NCBI RefSeq assembly: GCF_910596095.1
Contig: NC_056552.1
Span: 10,831,111 to 10,895,110 of the forward strand
Direction: 5' to 3'
DNA length: 64,000 nucleotides
From: Thunnus maccoyii
Taxonomy: Eukaryota > Chordata > Actinopteri > Scombriformes > Scombridae
Shown: one piece after another, positions 40,801 to 52,999 of the stretch
How the letters are laid out: the number at the start of each line of letters is the position of its first letter
How positions within the stretch are numbered: position 1 is the first letter of the stretch
Program-made: the position numbers and the translations under genes
The notes under the pieces: model-generated
Seen by the model: only the letters and a program-made list of their open reading frames with translations
Told to the model about the DNA's origin: nothing
Database searches by the model: none

Positions 40801-43385
40801 CTTCATAGATTAAACATGAGGCCGTATTTATTTTTTTAAACTAAATTTAGGGTCTTGGTGTGCAAAAAGTTGTGGAAATAAGCTCATAAATTATTTTGCA
40901 TATTTTATATTTTAATTAAAAATGGATCTGGTGTTTTGTTGCAGAGACAAGCCGGTGGTGTGAGGTGGGTCACAGCTGTGCCATACAGCAGAGGCCAGTT
41001 GGGACCAGCCTGGAGAGCCTGTGGGACGTCCTGCCTGAGGTGCACAAGAGTTCTGCTCACTGGGGTTGGGATGTTGGCTCCACTTCGAGCACAATCACCA
41101 GCTTGTTGCAGGACCTCAGCCTGACTGAGGCCGCTTCTTCGCACTCCACTGCACCCCCCAGCAAACGTCAGTGCCGGTCCCTGTCTTGCTCAGACGAGCT
41201 CGGGGGTTGCCGCTCTACCTGGCGTCCTCAGGGCTCCCGCGTGTGGACAACAGTGGAGAAGAGGAGGTGCCACAGTGGAGGTAGCGTCCAGCGTGGCGGC
41301 GCCGGCGGTGCTTATGTCGGCTTCCCGGCCATGCAACGCAGCTCCAGCTTCAGCCTGCCCGCTCGCTGCAACACCCTGGAGCTGCCCTGCTTCGCCCAGC
41401 GTCTCCCTTACCCCTCCACCTTCACCGGTCTGACACCCTCCTCGTCCATGCCCCTGTCCTCAGAGCCCTCAGCGCAGCCCCTCTACCTCTCTCATGAACA
41501 AATCTGCCACCCTGAGCCTCATGGACCCTCTCCATCCAGCTCCCCCGACTCCACTCCAGAGCTGAAGCGCCGCGGCGGACAGGGAGGTCTCGCCCGTAGC
41601 CGCTCACAGCCGTGCGTCCTCAACGATAAGAAGATTGGCGTGAAGCGCAGGAGACCAGCTGACACACACAAACAGAGGCCTTCTTTGGATCTGGCCAAGA
41701 TGACCCAGGTTGGTATTTAGAAGTGTCACATAAAACAGATCACACAGCAAGAAACTGCTTTATATCATATTTAATCATGGCAATATACTGATTAAATACT
41801 GCCAGTTTGTTTTCAGTATAAAGAGTATGTGTCCTGTTCAACATCACTTGATGCCCAACAGTATTTCGGAAGCTATTTCTGGTGATATTAATTATTGGTT
41901 TTGAAAATGTCACAGCCCTAGTATTTGCTCCAAAAGATCACCGTCCATGTTTTGAGACAAGACCCTCAAGAAACGGTCATGTCAGCTAGAAGCTCTGCTA
42001 GATCCATCAGTCTCACTAACATTAGCTAGTTATACTCTGTAGTTGCAGCAATGTGCTCCTTCCGTGTTGGATAAACAAACACTTCCAACTGAGGTCATGC
42101 CATTGTGTCTGTTCTCCCTCAGCACACCTCAAAGTGTTTCTGCAGGCATTGTCTTCAAATGAAGGCGACCGTTCATTCATGCAGGCTTGTTCTGGGTCAC
42201 ATTCCACCATGCAGGCGTGTATTAGCACTTGCAGAAATGGAGAGCATGAAGCAAAGTACGGTTTGATCAAAGCAGGAATTAAGAGGTCAGTCAGTGGATC
42301 AGATGAGTTTGTATTTATAAGAGGAATGATCTTATGAAACCACTAGCTTGAGCTGATTCACCTCAGAAGGAAGTTCGACCGTGTTTTAACAATCTGTTTT
42401 ATCTGCATGTCCTGGTAGGCGTTTGTCTCTTTGCCCCACAAGCGCACAGACAGTCACAGTAATGTTTCACACGTACACCGGCTGGATCATAAACACAGGG
42501 CTGGACTTGGCCCCTCTGAGAAAGTCAACCAGAGTTCAGCAAGTCTTAACAACAGCGCTGCTGTGACACGACAAGCAGACGCCACACACGCTCCAAACAG
42601 GGACGAGGTCAGCGTAGAGAAACGAACTTTAGGCGAGACAACCAACAATAGTTTTTACAGTGAATCGTCAGGGTGCTGAGATTGTTAGCATTGGATCTTT
42701 CCTGCTGTCAGTGCATTGTTCTCTGTTCCACTATTAAGAAGGGACTGCTGTGACAGTGGTTGTCAGCTCAAGTAGAAGGAATGAAGCCTTTGTAACCACA
42801 AGAAATTTTTTATGCCTCATATTAAATAATCAGCTTTGCTTTATAGGTTTTTTTTAAAAAACAACTCTCCCAAGTGTCTGGTTTTGAGGCAATTCCTGGA
42901 GAAAATGACTTAGAGGCATTTCAGCCAAGTTATGCAACTAAACCCATGGGTAGTGCTGATAAGTTGCTCAACAGAAAAAATCAACTGAAGTTATTTACAA
43001 GCAAAAATGCCAAACATTTGTCTGTTCCAGCTTCTCAAATGTGGCAATTTGCTGTTTCATATGATTCTAAGTTGAATATATATTTTTGGATTGCATTTTT
43101 GCAATTGTGCATTTTTCACAATTCTGACATTTTGCATACTGAACGATAATTTGATAAGTTGAAAAATGTCCAACAGATCCATCTTGAATTAAAATAATCA
43201 TTAGTTGCAGCACTACCCAGGAATTCAGTTTTCATCTGCTCTGTAAAGTTACTGTGACGTGGAGCATTCGAGTCTGGACTAATTGTCTAAAACTAGAAAT
43301 CTGTAGCTGTGAATATTCTGGAAACTTCTGTGGAAAAGATGTTTCCTTTCGATCATAGGCTAAACTTGCTTGGCACTCAACTCAA

Positions 43386-43422
<37 letters not shown>

Positions 43423-46400
43423 GCTTTCACACACGTCACTCCAACCAGTATTCAAAGTCACCTTTTGGTCACAGTGCTGAGTGTGTCTCTAAAGTGTCCT
43501 CTCATCCACACGCCACAGCGGTGTAGTTTACTCAGGGAGAAACCGCTACCCTCTGCGTGGCTCACTGCGGCTCCGTGAATGTCAGGAAGTAGAGCAGCTG
43601 TGGCAGAGGTTATAGATCGTCGTGCAGGGGAGAAGCGTGTTGGGTAAAGAGATATTGATTTCTGTAAATTCAGCTCAGTGGGTGGATGGCTGCCACAAAC
43701 AGGCCTCATGAGCTATTGATCAGCTTTTATTGACGGAGAGTCAAGGTCAGTATGGATGAGGAGACTTTCTGCGCTCCTCTCCATTTCATTTGAAGAGGGG
43801 GGGGGCAAACTGGACACCGGCAGCACTTATGACCCTCATTGGTGCAGTAAATTGTGTGAGGAGACTGTCAAAAAAGATTTTCTCTGCCTGAAACTCTTCC
43901 TCTGCAGAACAGTTTTGTTCTCAGAGTAACAAAGTTAGAGCTATTCTTGGATTACTTAATGTTGATGATGCGGTTTTGCTAAAGCCCAGACACTCATAAC
44001 CTTATCAGTTTGGTCTCATGGGCTAGGCCACAAGTCTGGCTGTTGAGACTGAAGTGCTAATGTACAAGGCGGCTATGTGACACTGGCCCGGTGCTGACAA
44101 ATGTACCCGCTAGACCAGAGCCAAGTAAAACAGCAGGGCCCCTTTTGATCTACTGTACATTCGCCTTTCTCACTGCCAGTGGGCCTAAAATGTGTATCAT
44201 AACTTTCTGTTTCACCCTTTCTTCTCTTCAAACCTTAGTCACAGCTCCAACCATCTTGGTCTCGGTATTTGTAAAACTGAGACTTTAATTGGTGATAGAT
44301 CCTGAATGTGTAAATATGTCTTAACGGAGCTGAAATGATTAGTGGGCTGTCACAATTTTGTGATTTGAGCAATTCATCAAAAAAAAAAAAAATCCCAAAC
44401 ATTTATGGACCGTAGCTCTCCTAAAGTAAAGATGCAAGACTTTTTTTTTTTTAGGTTTTAGCCGCTGTAGTGGAATGGCCTCATGGATGGTAATGGTGGT
44501 CTGTTGGTCCACCACTTTGGTCTGGACTGAAATATCTCAGGAACTATTGGTTGGATTTCCCTGAAATTTTGTACAGACATTTATGGTTCCCACAGGGAGT
44601 CTTGACCACTTTGGTGACCCCCTGACTTTTTCTCTAGTACCACTAGCAGGTCAAATTCTCTACTTCTTGAGTGAAATATCCCAATATCTTCTAGATGGAT
44701 TTCATGGACAATGGATCCTAATGAATTTGATGACTTTTCCTATTAGGTCAAAATTTGTCCAATGTTTCGGTTTACTACCAAATAACTGCAAAACAAATAC
44801 AAACACATTAAACTAAGATGGTGAACATGGTAAACTTTACACTTCCTAAACATTAGTATATTAGCATTGTGAGCATGTTAGCATGCTGTCTTTAACATTG
44901 AGCTCAAAGCACTGTAGATCCCCACAGAGTTGATAGTATGGCTGGAGACTCTTAGTCATCTCAAATTTTTGTTGGTACATACATACAAACATAAAAAGAT
45001 AGGGCCATAATTATTCGGGAAAAAACTACTATTTTAATTAGTAGACACAATTCTGTGTTGTGGTATTAAGGTTTTTTTTCATAGTTGACTGACAGCAGAT
45101 TATTGGCAACAATGTTCATAACTGATTAATTGTTATGTATTAAGTAAAAATGCCAAACATTTGAAGATTTTACCTTCTCTAATGTTAGGATTTGCAGCTT
45201 TTCTGTATCTCATTTCATTATAAGTTGAATCCTTTTGGGCTTCTTAATTATTGTTCAGACTAAATAAGCAATTTGAAGACGACATCTTGGGATTTTGTTA
45301 TTGGAGATGGGTATTTGTGCTGATTTTCTGACATTTTTTAGACTTAACTTATCAAAGCATTTAAAAAAAAAGTATAGATTAATCTTTAATCCATTGATTA
45401 GTAGCAGCCATAGTTCATACGCTTGGCTGTGAGCTGCAACCCCAACAGTCCCATGCTTGTTTAGTATTACATAAGCACACAACTGACAGGAGGTTTCACA
45501 GAGGCCCTATTCTCCTGTGTCCTTCTGGCCGAACACTGTAGCGGTCAGGCATGAGGCAGCTGTCCTGCCTTCTCCACATTAGTAGTACAGATTGGATAAG
45601 CCCCTGTCATAAAGCTTCCCACTCCAGCGTGCACAGCTGTCAGAGGACTTGCCTGCAGCAGCACTGGCACATGTGGATTTGCCTAAGGAAGTTTCTTGGT
45701 TTCCCATATGTATGTGTTCATTGTGCAATGCCAGTGAAAGGCCTGCACAGTCAAAAGGCTGACATGAGTGATGCCTGCCCTCTGGGTATCTGGCCACTTG
45801 CTGCCTGGGTTCCCGCCGGACCTCAGATCGCATGGCCTCATTGGTCCAACTACCAGTTGCTTCAGTATGTAATGCAGGCTAAATTTATACCCTTTAAGTC
45901 TTGCTACATTTTTATAGTCTCGTGGTTGTTTTCTAGTGTCCAGCTCTGACCTCGCTGATTCACCCACATACTGTATAAGTACAGTAGACGGATTGTTTTC
46001 ATAAGACGGTTGTATGCCTTTAGTTATGTTTGTATCCTAGTAGGGACATTGATCATAGTCTGTTTTTGATTTCCACACCAAATATTCCATCACCATGGAG
46101 AATATGGACCCCTACCAGTATTAAAGTATATACTTGATTCCTTTAGCACCTAAATTTTAGAGTGGCTGTTGTTTGAACATTATTTTTATGCTTCGTCTTT
46201 TCTGTCCCTCCACAGAAACTTCGGAATTTCCACAGCCTTAGCTGCCCTGGAATCACAGGCGAAGATAACTATGAGTCTAGCCAGACCCTCCCGACTCTCA
46301 GGAGCACCACTCAGTGCGACACTGACGACTCATCTTTGAATGAACGAAGCTTGGAGGACGTTCAGCCTCGGACCAAAGAGGGCGAGATCACCAGAAATGT

Positions 46401-46578
46401 GCCGTCGGACCCCGCCATCGAGGAGGCGGACTGGAACTCCACAGATTGCGGTGAGGTGACACCAGGGACAACCAACGGGAAGGACAACACACCTCTGTGG
46501 GCAGGGCTGTGTAGCATGAGGAAGGACGTGTATCAGCTTGGAGGCGAGCTTGACATTGAGCAAATTGAGAGGAACTGA
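37760..46578 (+). CDS. fam53b: FAM53B (simplet), complete coding sequence in four exons
   Basis: FAM53B is a nuclear adaptor needed for beta-catenin nuclear entry and Wnt output. Its fish orthologue (simplet) controls cell proliferation in embryo and regenerating fin. Exons 37760-37837, 38710-38764, 40945-41708 and 46216-46578 join in phase to 1260 nt (419 aa; human about 422). Conserved parts are MSQGTALFSCGLM (32-44), the PPSKRQCRSLS block (115-125), TWRPQGSRVWT and VEKRRC..GGSVQR, MQRSSSFSLPAR, SRSRSQPCVLNDKK followed by the basic nuclear signal KKIGVKRRRP (273-282), RPSLDLAKM, and the C-terminal GELDIEQIERN. The protein is Ser-rich with no enzyme fold. The start is gccATGG, a good initiation context. 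It is convergent with lhpp. Confidence 0.95.
37838..38709 (+). other. fam53b intron after the first coding exon
   Basis: This 872-bp intron has a CT-rich microsatellite at about 38474-38502. No repeat family was recognised. Confidence 0.8.
38710..38764 (+). CDS. fam53b: fam53b second coding exon (55 bp)
   Basis: It encodes FQAQTMSQGTALFSCGLM plus one base, between tttccacag and donor ATGG|GTAAGA. MSQGxxLFSCG is a family hallmark. The exon is too short to appear as an open frame. Confidence 0.92.
38765..40944 (+). other. fam53b intron between second and third coding exons
   Basis: About 2.2 kb. Around 38940-39130 there is AT-rich sequence ending 'ctttcagccctacccc' that may be a repeat remnant. 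No gene was seen. Confidence 0.75.
40945..41708 (+). CDS. fam53b: fam53b third coding exon (main body)
   Basis: The exon runs from acceptor tgttgcag|AG to donor CAG|GTTGGT. It contains 254 full codons from TSRWCEVGH to LDLAKMTQ, including PPSKRQCRSLSCSDE, VEKRRCHSGGSVQR, MQRSSSFSLPAR and the nuclear signal KKIGVKRRRP. It is much more G+C-rich than its introns. Reading past the donor gives VGI and a stop. Confidence 0.95.
42970..43216 (+). repeat. Dispersed teleost repeat, family A, copy 3
   Basis: It has 'aaaaatgccaaacatttgtctgttccagcttctcaaatgtgg', broken here into its parts: 'atgccaaacatttg', 'ttccagcttctcaaatgt', 'aagttgaatat', 'ttctgacattttgca', and the end 'aataatcattagttgcagca'. The orientation is the same as copies 1 and 4. 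Confidence 0.75.
43388..43420. repeat. Poly(T) tract of about 32 bp
   Basis: This is a long uninterrupted T run in the last fam53b intron. It may be the reversed tail of a retroelement, but no body was recognised on its 3' side. Confidence 0.9.
44490..44960 (+). repeat. Dispersed teleost repeat, family C, copy 2
   Basis: It starts 'ggtggtctgttggtccacca' and 'ctttggtctggactga', continues 'attttgtacagacatt', and ends with 'gtgagcatgttagcatgct', 'gagctcaaagcactgt' and 'tggctggagactc'. It aligns along its whole length with 54475-54880. Confidence 0.8.
45115..45412 (+). repeat. Dispersed teleost repeat, family A, copy 4
   Basis: It has 'aaaaatgccaaacatttgaag', 'gatttgcagcttttct', 'ataagttgaatccttttggg', 'gacgacatcttggga' and 'ctgacattttttagac', and ends 'attagtagcagcc'. 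This is the fullest family A copy in the window. Confidence 0.75.
46216..46578 (+). CDS. fam53b: fam53b last coding exon
   Basis: The exon has 120 codons plus TGA from acceptor cctccacag. It starts KLRNFHSLSCPGITGEDNYE and ends QLGGELDIEQIERN, matching the conserved FAM53B C-terminus. The middle is rich in Thr, Asp and Glu and poorly conserved. Confidence 0.95.
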   Translation, partial: KLRNFHSLSCPGITGEDNYESSQTLPTLRSTTQCDTDDSSLNERSLEDVQPRTKEGEITRNVPSDPAIEEADWNSTDCGEVTPGTTNGKDNTPLWAGLCSMRKDVYQLGGELDIEQIERN

Positions 46579-47325
46579 GCTGGACTGCCTTCCTCTCTGA
46601 GGAAGCTAATTTAGGGGACTGAATGTTTATCACCAGGTGGTGCAGTAAACAGTACCGATAGTCTTAAGGACAAAGCAAGTGGAAAGCTAATGCAGGAAGC
46701 GATCCAATTGCCTTTTTTCTCAAGGAGAGATTGAGTAGGAGCTTATGGGCCCATTTTTGGGGACTTTGTGTAGTCAGAAGCTATTCCCCAATATGTGGTA
46801 TCTCAACTGTGTCTCAGGAGAACAAGCAAGTCAGGAGGACGGATTCAGGTGGGGATAACTGATAAATATATAAGTGATATATTAATGTTGGCTCAGAGAC
46901 CAGGGGTCTTTAACATTTCTCTGTAACCCTGATTACCTTTATTGTACTACATTTGGAGAGAATTCACAGCAGGTTTGTATAAATTCTCTGCACTTAGAAA
47001 GTGTCCGTTCCTCTGACATTCTTCAACAGTACATGGGTACATGATGGACAGAAATGGAGACTACTTTGAGAGCTACTGTTAGCAAAGCCCCTTTCACTCT
47101 TAACTGAGCAACTGAGCTGCACGCACACACAACCTGTAAAGTATATTGAAGAGCTTAACATTTCACACAGTAACATCGGGCTTCTCTCTGAGATCTATGC
47201 TCCCGTTTGTTTGAGCGAAACTTTGTGATGCTAATAGCATTAATATTTTACGATTTGTAACTACAAAGTTATGTAAAACATGAGCATATTTCTATACAAA
47301 TAAACACAGTTTTAAATGTGTCATT
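46579..47325 (+). other. fam53b 3' untranslated region
   Basis: About 740 nt from the stop to AATAAA at 47299-47304. No long repeats. It is unremarkable. Confidence 0.65.
47299..47304 (+). terminator. fam53b polyadenylation signal
   Basis: AATAAA within 'atacaaataaacac', followed by T/G-containing sequence 'aaatgtgtcatttgtaat'. Confidence 0.65.
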
Positions 47326-47439
47326 TGTAATCGCTTTATTTCAGTGTCTTTACTCACAAAATTCAAGATGGTGGCTGGATATTAACTGTACAGGGTGGGC
47401 ATTTTTGAGAACTACAAATCCTGTGAACATGAAGTGTTT

Positions 47440-47745
47440 TCAGAAGGAAATATTATCCACTACTTTTATTTGACAGCTGTAGTTTGCAGATACAAATTTT
47501 TACATACAAAATCTTATAAAATATAATGCATTGTTATACACTAGATATAACTGTCCAACATTGTATAAAGGACTTTAAATTAGCACCTACAACATTACAT
47601 TTTAACACAGCTGTAACAACAGTATCTCTAACTGAGCAATTCTGCATAACAAGTACTTTTACTTTTGATAATTGAACTTAAAGTAAAATACTTAATGGTG
47701 TATTTTTACATTGTCATATTGCTACTTTTACTTTTTTTCTTTACA
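47440..47745 (+). repeat. Dispersed teleost repeat, family B, copy 3
   Basis: It has 'cacaagtactttta..', 'tatttgacagctgtagtttgcaga', 'ttttacatacaaaatct', 'gtatttttacattgtcatattg' and 'atctgaataagtcttcccac'. It is in the same orientation as the two copies around hpdl. Confidence 0.65.
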
Positions 47746-48142
47746 TGCAAATGATCTGAATAAGTCTTCCCACACTGGCATTAGCAGTGCACATACATTA
47801 ACAGCAAGGTCATTGTTGAAGACGTCTTTAATGCAACAATGAAGACTGACCCAATTAAGTGGCAGGAAAAGACAATCACAACCGTAGTAGTGGTACTACT
47901 GATGAGCCTGTGTTTGTGTGCTGAAGCGGGGAGTGAGTAGGGAGGACGCCAGGGAGGGAGTGGGAAGTCCGGTTCCTTCTTCTTCTTTTTTTTTTTTTTT
48001 GACGGCGGGTGGAGTGGTGGAGCTGAGCGGCGGTTCACCCCAGAGACCTCCCTCCCTCCCCGTGCTGGGAAACAAAAGGGGCTTTTTCTCTGAGGAGCAC
48101 AGTGACGTGGGAGGCGGCTGTGAATGTGGGCCATGTGTCAGG

Positions 48143-48166
48143 GCTGCTGCTGCTGCTGCTGCTGCT
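48143..48166 (+). repeat. (GCT)8 trinucleotide tract
   Basis: This is a perfect GCT/AGC microsatellite in a locally G+C-rich patch. It creates Ala/Leu-run frames on both strands that are not genes. Confidence 0.9.
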
Positions 48167-51100
48167 CGGTTTGTCTGTTTCCCCTCCCCAACTCTGGTGC
48201 CTGAGCAAACCACCAGAATTATACTGTCAACTTTTTGATTCACTGCTCCAGCGCAACTGCATACCACTTCTGCATGTTTGTGACAATGCTTGGCATTCTT
48301 TGAAAGCGTAAGGTGTCACTGAGGGAAGAAAGTCACCTCATTAAAGACTGACCAAGTAATTTGAAGAGTGCTTGACATGCTATACTCCAAGCTCAAATAC
48401 CACACAAAGCATAACTGTGGGAATAAACTCGCCTACAAGGCTAATGCATTTTCTTGTAATGGATTGGATTATTATGCTGCTGCATGGGAATCTGTATGCT
48501 TGCACAGTGAGGTCATATTTACACTGTCACAAAGCTGCCTGTGGTACAGGCAGGCCACTTCTTTTCACCGATAAAGCCCTTTTCGGGTAATGAGTCGAGA
48601 AGGAAATGGGTAAACAGAACCCTTGTAAACGTGCTGTGCGGCAGACTGAGACACAGAGGGCCCCCAGCCTTTAATCAGTGAGTGACAGAAGTGAAAGGAG
48701 GCTGTGTTCTGGGAGAAGATAGGAGCACAACAGGAGGGGCGTGCCGTGCCAATGTTCTGCAGTGTGTTGGTCTACAACCCCCACCAACAGGGTGGTGGTC
48801 ACTCTTGAACTGTCTTTGGGGGTTATGCAGGGTCTTATCTACTCTAATCATAGTTCACATCGCACTTCATTCAGTTTCTAGGTAACAGATGTCCCACAGT
48901 ACTCATGGGAGTTTTGTGAGAGGTGTTTCAGGTATATTCTTGGTGTCTGAAACATTTATTTGCTTTTCCTGTCATGACAAGGTTACTTTAGTAGTTTTCC
49001 CCCACATGACAACAGTTAAAAAGTTACATACAATATTCAAATATCACATGTAGTTCATGGAATTTACTGTAACATCAACACTTAATTCCACATTTTATAA
49101 AATTGCCTCTTATCCTCTACAAATTACCATAATTTTCTTTGCAATTTTCCTTTTCTCTACAAAACAAAACAAAACAAAACAAAAACTCCCTAAAACAGAG
49201 CAAACAAAAAATTGAATTTCTGTTTTTTTTTAAGTAGTGGAACATTTCAAATACAAAAACAGTACAGGACATGAAACTGAATGTTGACGCTAGTTCTTGG
49301 GTTTGGTGCCTACACCCGCTTGGCACCTCTTATGTGGTCGGGTTGAAAGACAACTTAGCAGTACCACCCGGCCACAAAACATTTCCAGTTGAGCAAGTGT
49401 TGTGTGAAGCTTTGCTAATAAAACCTCAGGAGCTGAATACTGAAAACACACTTTTTTACCTTGTGCTCCAAATGGAATCAAAACCAAAAATCATCCATAT
49501 GCATTGAATCACCACACCGTATTGTATTTTCAGGTACTTGCTGTGTTGAATCTCACCCACATGCTTTGGATTCAAGCAAGACCAAACCACAATCTGTGTG
49601 TGAGGTACAACTGACTTTTTAAAGTGCAATCAGTGTTATGACTGAGCAGCAACAGCCTGCACCCACAAGGAAGAGATGCATCAATGCTGTACAAGACTGC
49701 TCACATTAAATAGTTGTCAACATTTGTTTGAGTTCAGTCCAGGAGGTGTCCCTTCAAGACGAGGAATTGTGGGATCTGTGGTGTGAGCGCTCAAACTGAA
49801 TAGTTTGGCTTTTTACAAAAGGCAGCTGGACACCTTCACAGGAAAGAGCCCCAACAGAGACAGGCAGCTTTAAAATTGAGGTCAGCTGTAAGCCTTCAGA
49901 CTTTTTGTGGACTGGGACAGTTGGTTTACACTGCGTCGTGACATACGACCACCCTTTCGCTGGGATTATACATACGCACACGCTTGAGTATGACATCACA
50001 AGGTCATGCTTTGTGTCTGGGGAGCCAGGCCTCTGAGGCTTTTGTGGGCAGTGGAGCAGGGGTCGTGTCCCTGGAGGGGCCTGTGACGACTGTGACCATG
50101 TTAGCGGAGTACAGACTGCTCTGTGTAGTAACTGAGACACATCTCAGATTGCTTGTAAAGACTGAGGGAGGAATGGGGTGGGGTTGGGGGCAAGAGAGGG
50201 AGGAAATTCAGGCCTCGGCTCTAAACCCGGCAAGTTCTGAAGTTTCAGACCCCTCCCACGCCACAGAGTGCTGTTGGCACTGCTGCCCACAAGGGAAGGA
50301 GAGTGATGAAATGTGGGGAAACCATGTGGCTTGGCGAGTAAGAGAAAGCAGCCTCCACATGGACCAGTGCTCCACACACAGAAGGGCGGGGGACAAATAA
50401 CTGGCTGCTGTCAAAACAAGCGCATGTTTCCATGGATAGCAGTGCATTTAGAGCTGCAGGTGTGCGTTGTCTGGTCAGCTGACACGCTGTTTCCTGTCAA
50501 ACAGGAAGAGCCAAATGAGCAGAGATGAAAGTTCAAGGTAACACACAGCTGGCAGTTGTTAAGGTGGGTAAATGCAGGTGCGATACAAGAGAAGCAGTGT
50601 GTTTGCCGTGTATGAGGAGCCTAACCCAAATAGATGACATAAAAAGGTATATGAATGTCTGCACAGAGACTCACCGCGGCAGCGTGTGTGTACTCAGCAA
50701 AGATGTAGAACGATCTCAAGGGGCCTCATTTCTAAAAATGTCTGTCTATGTTAGATTTCACTTCATTTCAGCATATAGGATGAAAAAAATGAATGAGACT
50801 CTAAATTGTAGTTTTTCGTATATCTCAAAACAGATGCAACTCATTGACACATTTCAAATTGTCTTGGATTTGGTTACAAACTTTGTACAAATCAGGCCCC
50901 CAGGAGGGTGTTGGCGCTGGATGCTGGAGATTAGGCGGGCCACATTTGACACAGCCACATTCTCCTCTTCTCCCTGACAGACATATGCTACAGAGCTCTG
51001 GGTCCCTGAGGTGTCAATCAACATAAGATGAAAATGAGATCATCAGCTTAATGACCTGAGGTTGCAGAGGGAAAGGAGGAAGGCATGGGTGGGGATACAG

Positions 51101-51207
51101 TCGCAGACAGTCATAATCGTGTTCTGGTATGACTGCAGAGGAAGATACTTAAAGATAAATGTGCAGCTAAAGCGTGCCACAAATCATGTCCACTTATTGA
51201 GAATGAT

Positions 51208-51254
51208 GTTCACAAGTCTCTCATTTTCATTTGGAAAATGAGAGACTTGTGAAC
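51208..51254. other. Perfect hairpin, 21-bp stem, 5-nt loop
   Basis: The arm at 51208-51228 (GTTCACAAGTCTCTC then ATTTTC) and the arm at 51234-51254 are exact reverse complements around the loop ATTTG. It abuts an inverted family A repeat. It may be a hairpin RNA source, a replication or repair palindrome, or the end of a foldback element. Confidence 0.9.
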
Positions 51255-51261
51255 GAGTTCA

Positions 51262-51490
51262 CAGCTTTTGTGGATTGGTTGTAATTACTTGTTTAGTCTG
51301 CAAAATGTCAGAAAAATAAGGGCAAATGCCAATTGCAAGTTCCCAGAGCCCATGGTTATGTAATCCAATTGCTTATTTTGTCTGAACAAACAGTGAAACA
51401 CCCAAAGGGATTCAGTTTTTAATGATTTGAAAAAGAGAAAAGCTGAAAATAAAGATTTCAGTCCATTTTCTGTTGATTGACTGATCGATT
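51262..51490 (-). repeat. Dispersed teleost repeat, family A, copy 5 (inverted)
   Basis: It has 'tttagtctgcaaaatgtcagaaaa', 'agttcccagagcccatggt', 'ccaattgcttattttgtctgaacaaacagt' and 'attgactgatcgattga'. These are the reverse complement of the family A blocks, for example 'tctgacatttt.tagac' and 'gggctct'. Confidence 0.75.
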
Positions 51491-52999
51491 GAGTGCCTAA
51501 TCATGTTTACTTATACACCTAATAAATTTCTAAAATGAGGTTAACTGCCGTCATGAAATGCTTTATGACAAACACAGTTCAGATGCAAAGAAGTACAAAG
51601 GTGACAAACTGATGTGCCAATCACCTCCAACTGGAAAATCACCACAACAACAGCTTCAGTTAGTCAGGGATTTGACAGAGTTTTAGGTGTGTCCATACTG
51701 TCCTATAACAGTGAGGTCATACATGCCTGGACATGTCTGTTCTGCTGAAATGAGGTCATCTCTATTATTTGAAAGATAATCTTGCTTTGCAGTCTAAAGA
51801 ATCAATATACTTCACTCCAGGAGGAATATATCACTGTTTACTTATCATGGCAGTCTGCTGAGGTAAACTGCTGCTAATTTGTAACTTGGGTGAAATGGGT
51901 GGGTGACTGCGGGGCAGCCTGAGAGGCGTGGTTGTCAACCAGCTAACTCTGGGGCATGTTTGCGTTTAAAACTGAGTGATGATGAACATGCCATGGGGAG
52001 GTGGTGAAAACTATGGCCTATATCCCTCAGAATTTCTGCAATTCTATGAACTGGGGTGAAAAAAAACACGACTAGTTAAAGCCAAGTGAATTCATTCGAG
52101 AGTAGTCAAATACAGGTTTAATGGCTCCATTCAAGGCCAACAGGCAGTCACATAATGGACAAAACACTGAGTCAAACAATGTGTATGCTGTTAGAAAACT
52201 GGGTACCAGCTGCTAGTACTTTGCTGTGTGCATTAATATTTATTTCCCAATCAGAAGAAGGAGTGGTACTCCCAGCTCAGACAGTTTCATAATACTTCGT
52301 AGCATTTCATTACCTTTAATTGCCCAATAACATTCAAGCTTGTGTCAGCTAATGGTGAAGTGAACCAGAAAGACCTCGATGAATCACTTGGCAATGGGCT
52401 TTTGTTCTTGCTGAATCTATTTGGTACATTGAAACCTTGGGGGCAGCGATGGAGAATCATTTGTTTTACGCCCCACTTCCAGAGGCCTTAATGATCCAGC
52501 TGGCACACTGAAGCCCAATATCCAATCCCCCCCAACCCCCCAATCATTTTATTTTAAATCACTGTAGATACTGCAGTGATTGTTAATGAGTAGCAGTTAA
52601 TGATGTAACACTGACAGGACAGTCGCCAGCAGGAGCTTACTGTGACACAAATAAAGATAAGCAGCTGCAGATTTGCGATGCTTCACTCCGATGATGGAGA
52701 GCTCATTTCATTTTTGTTTACAGAGGGGGAAATGTGAGCTTGAGCACCAGCGTAATTCATCACACTCGGCTGGGTTCTGCATTTATCATCTCTCAGACCA
52801 GCTCACTTCCCATTTCCAACGATTTTGTTTTTGTAAAACAAAAGCTGCTCCGATATGAATTCCAGTTTCAACCAGAGCCAAGGCTATATTTTCCCCAGAG
52901 TTTAGAGACCTTGAGCCCTTGTTAAACTAAAAAAGTTCACAGACAATTGCTCAGATTTGCAAAACAAATCAACAAATTCAAGGAGACAAATGCTTTCAA

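Larger units (their letters stand above)
41709..46215 (+). other. fam53b last intron
   Basis: About 4.5 kb. It contains two family A copies (about 42970-43216 and 45115-45412), one family C copy (about 44490-44960), a poly(T) tract near 43388-43420, and G-rich runs near 43796-43804. No extra exon was recognised. Confidence 0.8.

Noticed and set aside
45551-45949. 132-codon frame in the last fam53b intron
   Set aside because: It has no recognisable domain and overlaps equally long frames on the opposite strand.
47781-48311. Overlapping frames on both strands in a G+C-rich patch
   Set aside because: They are driven by (GCT)8 and poly(T) tracts. No conserved protein is seen. The patch could still be a regulatory element.
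49754-50977. Frames of 128-150 codons between fam53b and lhpp
   Set aside because: They match nothing known, compete on both strands, and lack splice or promoter signals.
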